Positions 1 through 5,231 of a stretch of DNA of 8,425 bases are shown one piece after another; the first letter of the stretch is position 1; each line of letters begins with the position of its first letter. The notes under the pieces are model-generated. The model was given only the letters and a program-made list of their open reading frames with translations. It searched no databases and had not been told where the DNA came from. This DNA is from an uncultured Clostridium sp. (GTDB lineage: Bacteria > Bacillota > Clostridia > TANB77 > CAG-508), in the NCBI GenBank assembly GCA_950059165.1, contig CATLUC010000046.1, positions 2,808 to 11,232 of the forward strand. The letters run 5' to 3'. Position numbers and translations under genes: made by a program.

Positions 1-24
1 ATAGTATTCCTTTTTTTGACATAT

Positions 25-75
25 AAAAAAAATAAACTTAATCCATAAATATTTTATTAATATTTATGAATTAAG
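25..75 (-). terminator. AT-rich hairpin terminator after the ATPase remnant
   Basis: Two 17-nt arms (37-53 and 59-75) are complementary with a single mismatch that can form a G-U pair, and enclose a 5-nt loop. Read on the minus strand, the hairpin is followed directly by a T-rich tract (complement of 21-36). This matches a Rho-independent terminator for the gene remnant ending at 104. The stem is almost entirely A/T, so it is weak for its length. Confidence 0.55.
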
Positions 76-103
76 TCAATATATTTCACGAATTTATTTC
101 TAT

Positions 104-445
104 TTATTGTTCTTCTAATAACCAATCTATTACATTTTTATGAATTATACCATTTTGTGAAAAATCAAATTTATCCATTGTTAAAACATATTTAGGGTAG
201 TTATCTTCTATATTTTTAAATGCTCCAAATTCTCTTTCTACAACTGCATCATCTGCTAAAATATATGCTACTTGAATATATATTTTTTCTTTAAATCTTG
301 TAGCTATAAAATCTATTTCTCCATTTTCTAAATTTCCAACTTTTACATCATATCTATCAGCCTTATTTATCATCATAGCTTTTGTCATATATTCTAAATA
401 ATTGTATAAAGTTATTTTTGATACCTCTCTATTTTGTTTAGTACA
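104..445 (-). pseudogene. Remnant of a DUF4143-type AAA ATPase (C-terminal part with internal deletion)
   Basis: The frame is open from 445 down to the stop at 104, but the only usable ATG is at 388, giving 94 codons. The residues resemble the C-terminal half of the large clostridial family of predicted AAA ATPases with a DUF4143 nuclease-like domain: a winged-helix-like part (SKITLYNYLEYMTKAMMI), then GEIDFIA, KIYIQVAYILAD, EREFG and DNYPKYVL. Homology appears to continue upstream of the ATG to about 445, where a TAG stops it. The whole Walker A/B ATPase half is absent. The stretch that normally lies between RYDVK and the GxxxxxEIDF motif, about 50-60 residues, is also missing. The short protein cannot have ATPase activity and is probably a relic. 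The family assignment rests on remembered motifs, not a search. Confidence 0.75.
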
Positions 446-482
446 CTAAACAAAAATTGGTTTTTTTCTAATTTTGTTTACT
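432..482. promoter_or_regulatory. Palindrome TTTTGTTTAG/CTAAACAAAA plus a third half-site
   Basis: A perfect inverted repeat has 10-bp arms (432-441 and 446-455) around TACA. A third near-copy of the half-site, TTTTGTTTACT, lies at 472-482. Three spaced half-sites just upstream of a gene start look like an operator. However, the first arm overlaps sequence that appears to be former ATPase coding DNA, so a chance or post-decay origin is possible. No matching regulator gene is in the window. Confidence 0.35.
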
Positions 483-524
483 ATGATTTTATATTCTGCA
501 TATATCAAATTTTTCTATAACAAC

Positions 525-565
525 AAAAAAGATGATTTTGCATATATTTTTTACAAATCATCTTT
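525..565 (-). terminator. Rho-independent terminator of ldh
   Basis: Perfect 11-bp arms (528-538 and 555-565, AAAGATGATTT and its complement) flank a 16-nt loop. On the minus strand the hairpin is followed by a run of T (complement of 525-530). It lies about 55 bp beyond the ldh stop codon, the expected place for the transcript end. No other gene reads into it from the right. Confidence 0.8.
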
Positions 566-620
566 GAAGTATGTATAACCTTATAAATTATTACATTATT
601 TTTATGATATAACATCTAAG

Positions 621-1574
621 TTAGTCTTTTATAATTTTTTCTATAGATTGTTCTCTCATTTCTTTTATAATTTTGCAACTATTATCTAATTTTTCTTGTT
701 CATATTCATTCAAATTCAATTCAATTAATTCACGCACTCCACTTTTATTAATAATTGCAGGCACACCTATATATACATCATTTTGACCATATTGATTATT
801 TAAATAAGTAGAAACTGTTAAAATTGCGTTTTCATTATTGATAATGGCTTTTACTAATCTATTTAAAGCCATACCAATTCCATAGTAAGTTGCTTTTTTC
901 TTTTCAATTATTTCATAAGCTGCATTAACTACATTTTCATGGATTTTTTTCAAATCCTCTATATTGTGATTATTATCTTTCATAATATCTTTTATTTTTT
1001 TACAACCAACATAAGCATGGTCCCATGGTACAAATGAAGAATCTCCATGTTCTCCCATAATATAGGCATGAACATTTTTACTAGATATTTTTAAATAATC
1101 TGCCATTAGATAACGAAGTCTTGCTGTGTCTAATACTGTTCCTGAACCAATAACTTGATTTTTTGGCAAGCCTGAAACTTTCCAAACTACATAAGCCATT
1201 AAATCTACTGGATTACTGGCTACTACTATAATTCCATTAAATCCACTTTGCATAATAGATTTTGTTATTTGTTTCATAATTTTAGTATTTACTTCTGCTA
1301 ATTCTAACCTTGTTTGTCCTGGTTTTTGCGCTATTCCTGCTGTAATCACGACCACTTCTGCATCTTTGCAGTCTGCATAATCTCCAGATTTAATTACCAT
1401 TTTTTGTGGTGCATAAGGCAATCCATGTGATAAATCCATTTCTTCTCCAATTGTTTTTTCTTTATCAATATCAATTAAAACAAGCTCTGAAATCCCACCT
1501 TGGTTTAACATAGAATATGCCATACTCATACCTACAAAACCTGTTCCTACTAAAATAACTTTCCCTTTTTTCAT
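621..1574 (-). CDS. ldh: L-lactate dehydrogenase
   Basis: This 317-residue cytosolic enzyme should reduce pyruvate to L-lactate with NADH, regenerating NAD+ in fermentation; the length is normal for the family. The N-terminal Rossmann fold shows GTGFVG (residues 10-15) and an acidic residue at the end of strand 2 (D35). The active-site loop QKPGQTR (83-89) has Gln83, which marks lactate rather than malate specificity, and Arg89. SNPVD is at 120-124. Asp149, Arg152 and catalytic His176 (in GEHGDS) correspond to D168, R171 and H195 of the Bacillus enzyme. Arg154 and His169 match the fructose-1,6-bisphosphate site residues (R173, H188), so allosteric activation by FBP is likely. AAAGGA precedes the ATG by about 11 nt. 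It is monocistronic, with its own promoter (1674-1701) and terminator (525-565). Confidence 0.95.
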   Translation of the reverse strand: MKKGKVILVGTGFVGMSMAYSMLNQGGISELVLIDIDKEKTIGEEMDLSHGLPYAPQKMVIKSGDYADCKDAEVVVITAGIAQKPGQTRLELAEVNTKIMKQITKSIMQSGFNGIIVVASNPVDLMAYVVWKVSGLPKNQVIGSGTVLDTARLRYLMADYLKISSKNVHAYIMGEHGDSSFVPWDHAYVGCKKIKDIMKDNNHNIEDLKKIHENVVNAAYEIIEKKKATYYGIGMALNRLVKAIINNENAILTVSTYLNNQYGQNDVYIGVPAIINKSGVRELIELNLNEYEQEKLDNSCKIIKEMREQSIEKIIKD

Positions 1575-1673
1575 TTTTTACACATTCCTTTCTTTTTATA
1601 AATTTAGTCTTAAAATTTAATGTTAAGTATAATTAAGTTTTTCATGTATTCATCTTATTACTTTATGTTTGTT

Positions 1674-1701
1674 ATTATATCACTAATTCGAATTTTTTCA
1701 A
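1674..1701 (-). promoter_or_regulatory. Sigma-A-like promoter for ldh
   Basis: On the minus strand, TTGAAA (complement of 1696-1701) and TATAAT (complement of 1674-1679) are separated by 16 bp. This lies about 100 bp upstream of the ldh ATG and implies a 5' leader of roughly 90 nt. A TTCGAA palindrome sits in the spacer, and no riboswitch was recognised in the leader. Confidence 0.6.
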
Positions 1702-1709
1702 TATTTTAT

Positions 1710-1738
1710 TTTACTTTCCCTATAAATTATGATATAAT
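1710..1738 (+). promoter_or_regulatory. Sigma-A-like promoter for the DUF4364 gene
   Basis: TATAAT at 1733-1738 and TTTACT at 1710-1715 are separated by 17 bp. They lie just upstream of the AAGGAG site and ATG of the DUF4364 gene, leaving a leader of about 25 nt. This promoter is back to back with the ldh promoter; the two -35 elements are only 8 bp apart. Confidence 0.6.
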
Positions 1739-1768
1739 GAAAAAAAATCAAAGTAAGGAGTGCTGAAT

Positions 1769-2314
1769 ATGAGTTCAAATTCAGATAATGCTACTACTTT
1801 GGCTGAAAATAAGGTGTTAATCTTATATATATTAAATCTTATAAATGGAGAAATTAGGCAAGATTATCTATTTAAAATTATTTCTTCTATTAATGATATT
1901 AACTATTTTTACTTTAAACAAGTATTAACAGATTTAATAGATTCCAATTTAGTAGGTACATATACAAAAGAAGAAGAACCTTTAATAAAAATTACCTCTG
2001 AAGGGAAAAATGCATATATTCTTACAAAAGCTGTATTGCCTGGTATTACAAAATTGAAGGCAGATAATGTTTTTGCAAAGGAGTTTTCAAGCATAGAAGA
2101 AGAAGCTTCTGTTATTGCAGAATTTACACCAAAAAGTGAAAATGAATATATTGTAAAATGTAAAATTATTGAAAATAATGATACTATTTTTGAAGTTAAA
2201 ACTTATGCTGGCTCTAGGGATAGAGCTAAACGTATTGTGGATAATTGGAGACAAAATGCAAATATTATTTACCCTAAAGTTTTAAACTTGTTGTTAGAAG
2301 ATAAAAAAGATTAA
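1769..2314 (+). CDS. DUF4364 family protein (winged-helix-like)
   Basis: This 181-residue soluble protein has no signal peptide or membrane segment. The start ...LAENKVLILYILNLINGEI and the following helices to about residue 75 have the pattern of DUF4364, a family common in Clostridia whose N-terminal half resembles a winged-helix DNA-binding domain. The second half has alternating beta strands (EYIVKCKIIE, TIFEVKTYAG) and ends in a helix with RAKRIVDNWRQNANIIYPKVL. The molecular role of the family is not established; a regulatory role is inference. A GTG at 1760 is in frame but lies inside the ribosome binding site AAGGAG (1755-1760). The ATG at 1769, 8 nt downstream, is the better start. 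The gene is divergent from ldh and shows no operon partner. Confidence 0.85.
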   Translation: MSSNSDNATTLAENKVLILYILNLINGEIRQDYLFKIISSINDINYFYFKQVLTDLIDSNLVGTYTKEEEPLIKITSEGKNAYILTKAVLPGITKLKADNVFAKEFSSIEEEASVIAEFTPKSENEYIVKCKIIENNDTIFEVKTYAGSRDRAKRIVDNWRQNANIIYPKVLNLLLEDKKD

Positions 2315-2334
2315 AAAGAAAAAATAGACTATAA

Positions 2335-2397
2335 CAAATTGGAAAGCCTTAATATTAGCATAATTCTAATTTTTCTTTTTGGCTTTCCGTCAATTTG
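2335..2397. terminator. Convergent, probably bidirectional terminator
   Basis: GGAAAGCC (2341-2348) pairs with GGCTTTCC (2381-2388). The stem extends through CAAATT (2335-2340) with AATTTG (2392-2397) past a 3-nt bulge. It lies between two convergent genes. In the large loop, a smaller ATTAG/CTAAT hairpin is followed by TTTTTCTTTTT (2368-2380), a possible plus-strand terminator. On the minus strand a T-rich run (complement of 2316-2325) follows after about 9 nt. An outer 8-bp inverted repeat (2327-2334 and 2441-2448) encloses the whole structure. Confidence 0.6.
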
Positions 2398-2452
2398 TTC
2401 AGTTCCAAATTTATGAAATGCACTTTAAGTACAATGTATTTTATAGTCACTT

Positions 2453-3142
2453 TTAAAATATCCAACATAAAATTGCTAAAGTTAATAATTTGACCATTAT
2501 GTCTGCAAATAAATGATAATGTATAAGTGGCATACCCACTTTATTTATTTTGTCAAACCCTGCAACTATTTTTTCAATTTCTTCTTGTGAAGAAATCTTC
2601 TTTTCTCCCATATACTCTTTTGCTAAATATCTAGCCTTTATCATAGCATCATTTTCTAAAAAAATTCTAACCATATAATAAACTAGGCTCAAAATCAAGA
2701 AAATATTCAAAAACAACATTTTACTTGGCAATATCTTAAAAACAAGTAAAACTACAGTTATTATAAAATATAGAAGATATATATTAGAAAGTATAAAATT
2801 GAATATTAAAATTTTTCTATTTTGCACAGAATGTAGACATTCATGGGCAATTGTTTGAATTCTAGTATAACTTTTTTGGATATTTGCAATCACTATTTTA
2901 TCACTAATTGCTATATACAAACTTGCTTCTGCCCCATGGTCTTCTTCTATTTTTACCTTTTCATTTTTTAACTTTTTAAGATATTCTTTGCATATTTCTA
3001 CATTACTTGGATATGCTTTTGCCAAATTATCTAACTCTTCATCTTCTCCGATATGTTTTAATTCTTTTAGTTTACAACCTAAAATATATTTTAGTACAAT
3101 TACTGCAATTAGAATTACAACAACTATTATAACAAAATCCAT
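2453..3142 (-). CDS. Putative membrane-anchored zinc metallopeptidase (HExxH)
   Basis: This 229-residue protein has an N-terminal membrane helix (about residues 2-22), a soluble stretch with the gluzincin-type motif HECLH (His100, Glu101, His104) in AHECLHSVQ, two adjacent hydrophobic helices (about 113-137 and 142-160) and a C-terminal hydrophobic helix (about 212-229). ENDAMIKARYLAKEYM at 163-178 resembles the helix that supplies the third zinc ligand in YugP-like and M48-like peptidases, with Glu163 or Asp165 as candidates. The order of TM helix, HExxH, paired TMs and an E/D-A helix resembles the YugP neutral zinc peptidase family. The protein is diverged and the substrate is unknown. AGAAGGGAAG lies about 8 nt before the ATG. 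The gene is flanked upstream by the hairpin element at 3217-3292 and converges with the DUF4364 gene. Confidence 0.7.
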   Translation of the reverse strand: MDFVIIVVVILIAVIVLKYILGCKLKELKHIGEDEELDNLAKAYPSNVEICKEYLKKLKNEKVKIEEDHGAEASLYIAISDKIVIANIQKSYTRIQTIAHECLHSVQNRKILIFNFILSNIYLLYFIITVVLLVFKILPSKMLFLNIFLILSLVYYMVRIFLENDAMIKARYLAKEYMGEKKISSQEEIEKIVAGFDKINKVGMPLIHYHLFADIMVKLLTLAILCWIF

Positions 3143-3216
3143 TTTTATTTTCTTCCCTTCTACAAGTACTAAATATAAAAAATAGAAAAAAGCGAATGAA
3201 AAGTAATTTTTGCTAG

Positions 3217-3292
3217 AACTTCTTAATTAATTTTATGAAAAATGTTCGCACGGTTTTGTGTGAAAGGGTGCCATAAAATTAATTTAGAAGTT
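3217..3292. repeat. Long hairpin element 1 with AATGTTC...GTGAAAG apex
   Basis: This occupies the 227-bp gap between the YlbF-family gene and the metallopeptidase gene. The outer arms (3217-3237 and 3272-3292) are 21 nt each, complementary with one mismatch. The apex holds a second stem, TTCGCAC (3245-3251) with GTGTGAA (3258-3264, one G-U), capped by GGTTTT. Asymmetric single-stranded parts flank the second stem: AAAAATG on the left and AGGGTGC on the right. It has no T-tract of the usual terminator kind directly after the stem. The apical sequence recurs in the hairpin at 4998-5105 on an unrelated outer stem. It could be a structured RNA or a palindromic mobile element; the strand cannot be decided. 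Confidence 0.6.
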
Positions 3293-3369
3293 ATACTAAA
3301 ATTAGCTTGACCAAGCATTTTGATAATTTTTATATTTTGCTTACATCTATAAAGATATATTTTGGGGGC

Positions 3370-3702
3370 CTATATTACATCACGAATAGCCTCACCAATA
3401 ATCTTATTAACATCAGCAATCATGATATTAAACTTAGTTTCTGCATCAAAAAACTTTTTAGCTTCATCAATTTCTACTAATTCAGCATACAAATTTTGCA
3501 TTTCTTTCATTTTTTCCTCATCTTGTTTACCTGTTTGCATAGCCATTATCTGTGTTTCATACCTTTTTTGCTCAAACTGTGCCATTTTCTCTTTTAAACT
3601 AGAATTCAAATTTAAAGCTTGTTTTGCCATTTTATAATTTACATACTCTTCTGACTGCTTAATTTCTTGTGCTAACCTATTTGCTGTATCATAAACTTGC
3701 AT
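3370..3702 (-). CDS. YlbF/YmcA family protein
   Basis: This 110-residue, almost wholly helical, charged cytosolic protein starts MQVYDTANRLAQEIKQSEEY. The pattern is that of the YlbF/YmcA (Com_YlbF) family: two long helices around KQALNLNSSLKEKMAQFEQKR, then AKKFFDAETKFNIMIADVNK near the C-terminus. In Bacillus subtilis, YlbF, YmcA and YaaT form a complex that affects RNase Y-dependent mRNA processing, competence and sporulation; whether this homolog does the same is inference. A GTG at 3711 is in frame but overlaps the AAGGAG ribosome binding site (complement of 3711-3716). The ATG at 3702, 8 nt downstream, is preferred. A promoter is visible at 3757-3784, so it may be transcribed apart from the DUF3048 gene. 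Confidence 0.85.
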   Translation of the reverse strand: MQVYDTANRLAQEIKQSEEYVNYKMAKQALNLNSSLKEKMAQFEQKRYETQIMAMQTGKQDEEKMKEMQNLYAELVEIDEAKKFFDAETKFNIMIADVNKIIGEAIRDVI

Positions 3703-3756
3703 CAAAACCACTCCTTTTTTATAATGCCTTATTATTAACTTGGTTCAAAATTCCTT

Positions 3757-3784
3757 GTTATACCATTAAACTTTAATTTATCAA
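3757..3784 (-). promoter_or_regulatory. Candidate promoter for the YlbF-family gene
   Basis: On the minus strand, TTGATA (complement of 3779-3784) and TATAAC (complement of 3757-3762) are spaced by 16 bp. They lie about 55 bp upstream of the chosen ATG, in the 109-bp gap after the DUF3048 gene. No clear terminator was seen in that gap, so readthrough from DUF3048 is also possible. Confidence 0.45.
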
Positions 3785-3811
3785 AATTTTTTCTTCCTAA
3801 AATACGCTTGC

Positions 3812-4792
3812 TTAGTCTGTTCCTTCTAACACTACTTTTGCATTACTTGGACAAATATTTACAAAAGTATTTCCATCATTTACTTTTATTTCATTTCCTT
3901 CTAAGTCTTGGTATTTAGTTTTTTCATCTCTAGCATTTTTAATACATTTAATTTTAATCGCCTTTCCATTTGTAATGTAATAGCCATCAAATGTACCTAT
4001 ATTTTTCAATCCCTGTCTACCTTTATTTTCTTTATCTGTTAATGTGTAATTCTCACAAAAAGTTATTATAATATTTTTAGTTGTAATTGGTTCTTTAGTT
4101 GTCCAGTCTGATTGTTCTTTACCTCTTGCATATCTTTCATACACTTTGTTTTCTTCATCATAAAGATATTTTACAGTTTGCAGGTCTGAATGTGGAATTG
4201 TTACACTAACAGCCTCCTGTCCATCTTCTAAATTAACTTCATCTGTCACATAATTTAATACACTTTTTTCATTTGATGTTGTTCTAAATTTTTTATTTTT
4301 GGCAGATTTTAATAATTTATCAATACTTGTTACTGCATTATGTGGGGATGCTTTATCTTTTACACGTGAAAATGTAGTTCCATCTTCTGCAATTCCATCA
4401 ATTTCATTAACACTATATTTTTTAATATCACTATCTGCTTGTGGACTTTCTCCAAAATGTGTATATATAGCATCATTTTCCATTGCATAATCTATAAAAT
4501 AATGTCTAGCACTTCTAACAGGTCCTATTTTATCTACATCAGCACCTTTAAACAATGCCATTAACCTTGTTTCTCCACCCTCTACAATAATTTCATAAAC
4601 CATATATGCCTTTTGTAGACCTGCTTGTGGCCAAGCATCTTTGTGGTTATCTATCATAACAGCAATAGGTCTATCATTCCCCTTAAAAGTTTGCACCTTT
4701 TTATCTTCTATCCCAGCTGTTATTACATTGCCTTCATCAGTTGATACACTTTCACTTTCATTTTCTTTATCTTTTACAATTTTATAACCCAT
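3812..4792 (-). CDS. DUF3048 (YerB-like) protein lacking its membrane anchor
   Basis: The 326 residues carry the two-part DUF3048 pattern. The first part has RPIAVMIDNHKDAWPQAGL (41-59), the VEGGETRLMALF motif (70-81), IGPVRSARHYF (89-99) and THFGESPQAD (111-120). The C-terminal part ends GNTFVNICPSNAKVVLE. Homologs such as Bacillus YerB are exported, membrane-anchored or lipoproteins of unknown function, possibly envelope-related. Here the frame starts directly at MGYKIVKDKENESE with no signal peptide or TM helix. Just upstream in another frame is a well-initiated 17-codon ORF, MGRKKKKKN...KLVE, which looks like the cytoplasmic stub before a TM helix. Its TAA overlaps this ATG (TAATG). The likely history is an out-of-frame deletion that removed the anchor. 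Downstream residues look intact. Expression would depend on translational coupling; export is doubtful. Confidence 0.8.
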   Translation of the reverse strand: MGYKIVKDKENESESVSTDEGNVITAGIEDKKVQTFKGNDRPIAVMIDNHKDAWPQAGLQKAYMVYEIIVEGGETRLMALFKGADVDKIGPVRSARHYFIDYAMENDAIYTHFGESPQADSDIKKYSVNEIDGIAEDGTTFSRVKDKASPHNAVTSIDKLLKSAKNKKFRTTSNEKSVLNYVTDEVNLEDGQEAVSVTIPHSDLQTVKYLYDEENKVYERYARGKEQSDWTTKEPITTKNIIITFCENYTLTDKENKGRQGLKNIGTFDGYYITNGKAIKIKCIKNARDEKTKYQDLEGNEIKVNDGNTFVNICPSNAKVVLEGTD

Positions 4793-4845
4793 TACTCCAC
4801 CAGCTTCGTTCCACCACTATTTTTCTTTTTTTTCTTTCTTCCCAT
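4792..4845 (-). CDS. 17-codon leader ORF, probable separated N-terminus of the DUF3048 gene
   Basis: The ATG at 4845 is preceded by AGGAGAGG (complement of 4853-4860) about 8 nt upstream, the best ribosome binding site in this stretch. It encodes 17 residues, M-G-R-K5-N-S-G-G-T-K-L-V-E, and its stop TAA shares an A with the ATG of the DUF3048 frame. The lysine-rich start followed by KLV is what precedes a membrane helix in many anchored clostridial proteins. It probably represents the old start of the DUF3048 gene, not an independent peptide. TGGTGGA occurs at both sides of a 16-nt interval here (within 4795-4817), which could have mediated a deletion. Confidence 0.5.
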   Translation of the reverse strand: MGRKKKKKNSGGTKLVE

Positions 4846-4868
4846 AACTTCTACCTCTCCTCTCTAAA

Positions 4869-4922
4869 ATGTCGCGTTGGGGACGTTTCTTTTGCGACAT
4901 TTTTATGAATTTTGGACACATC
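4869..4922 (+). repeat. GGGGACGTTTC palindromic repeat, copy 1 (left end of 363-bp element)
   Basis: This 54-bp copy starts ATGTCGCG and carries the core TTGGGGACGTTTC, then ACATTTTT and the end GGACACATC. ATGTCGC (4869-4875) and GCGACAT (4894-4900) form a perfect 7-bp hairpin with the GGGGACG core in the loop. It is inverted relative to copy 2 (5177-5231) and direct to copy 3 (8371-8425). It lies just upstream of the ribosome binding site of the DUF3048 leader ORF. The form is REP-like: a short conserved palindrome at intergenic sites. Confidence 0.85.
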
Positions 4923-4953
4923 TTTTTTATTTTAATTTTTTTGATTGTTTTAC

Positions 4954-5148
4954 AAATACTTATATATAAATATTATGCAGTATCGAATGTGATTGGAATA
5001 AATTTAGAAATTCTTTGAAATATATGGAGTAATGTTCACGTCGAGTGGCACACGAGGACTAAGTGAAAGAGGCTCCATATATTTCATTAGAATTTTTTAA
5101 TTTATGAAATGAACCGAGATACAAATGAATATTTATATATAAGTATTT
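4954..5148. repeat. Perfect 21-bp inverted repeat inside the element
   Basis: The arms 4954-4974 and 5128-5148 (AAATACTTATATATAAATATT and complement) match at all 21 positions across a 153-bp interior. Composition is A/T only apart from one C or G per arm, but the exact match over 21 bp and the concentric placement inside the terminal repeats argue against chance. It forms the basal stem of the predicted fold that carries hairpin element 2. Confidence 0.8.
4998..5105. repeat. Long hairpin element 2 with AATGTTC...GTGAAAG apex
   Basis: Arms 4998-5029 and 5073-5105 pair with few mismatches; the inner 14 bp (5016-5029 with 5073-5086, TGAAATATATGGAG) are perfect. The apex starts AATGTTC (5031-5037) and ends GTGAAAG (5063-5069). 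TTCAC (5035-5039) pairs with GTGAA (5063-5067), and GTC/GAC can extend it. The layout copies that of element 1 at 3217-3292: a long variable stem, an AATG bulge, a TTC.../...GAA second stem, and AG-rich 3' bulge. The outer stem sequences are unrelated between the two, and the apical loop is longer here (23 nt against 6). Confidence 0.65.
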
Positions 5149-5176
5149 ATAAATAATAAAATCACAACATATACAA

Positions 5177-5231
5177 GATGTGTCCCAAATTTCACAAAAA
5201 TGTGACAAAGGAAACGTCCCCAAGCACACAT
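5177..5231 (-). repeat. GGGGACGTTTC palindromic repeat, copy 2 (right end, runs into ybeY)
   Basis: On the minus strand this 55-bp copy matches copy 3 at about 50 of 55 positions; the differences are almost confined to the four bases after the leading ATGT. It contains the core TTGGGGACGTTTCC, a TCACATTTTTGTGA hairpin and the end TTTGGGACACATC. Its first 40 bases are translated as the last codons of ybeY, including the TGA stop. Confidence 0.85.

Larger units (their letters stand above)
4869..5231. mobile_element. 363-bp MITE-like element bounded by inverted 54/55-bp repeats
   Basis: This fills the whole 346-bp gap between ybeY and the DUF3048 leader and extends into ybeY. Copies 1 and 2 of the repeat are its inverted ends. 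Inside, perfect 21-bp arms (4954-4974 and 5128-5148) enclose GTATC/GATAC (4979-4983 and 5117-5121) and the long hairpin at 4998-5105, so most of the interior can fold into one extended structure. No ORF of note lies within. It thus looks like a non-autonomous element that would rely on a transposase elsewhere, such as a REP-associated or IS-type enzyme; that is inference. No exact target-site duplication was found, although TCCTCT occurs near both ends (4858-4863 and 5232-5237). Confidence 0.65.

Noticed and set aside
1760..1768. GTG start for the DUF4364 gene
   Set aside because: The GTG overlaps the AAGGAG ribosome binding site, and an ATG with ideal spacing lies 9 nt downstream.
3241..3275. 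T-box antiterminator (AAAGGGTGCC resembles AGGGTGGNACC)
   Set aside because: The invariant GGNACCGCG is absent, there is no specifier stem upstream, and no aminoacyl-tRNA synthetase or amino acid gene follows on either strand.
3217..3292. Group II intron domain V or integron attC site
   Set aside because: The catalytic AGC...GAAA bulge layout of domain V and the RYYYAAC/GTTRRRY cores of attC are not present, and no reverse transcriptase or integrase gene is in the window.
3305..3316. Small GCTTG/CAAGC palindrome as terminator of the YlbF-family gene
   Set aside because: The stem is only 4-5 bp and is not followed by a clean T-run on the minus strand; too weak to call.
4869..5231. CRISPR array or tandem repeat made of the three GGGGACGTTTC copies
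   Set aside because: Only three copies, in mixed orientation, with no regular spacing and no spacers; they form element ends, not an array.
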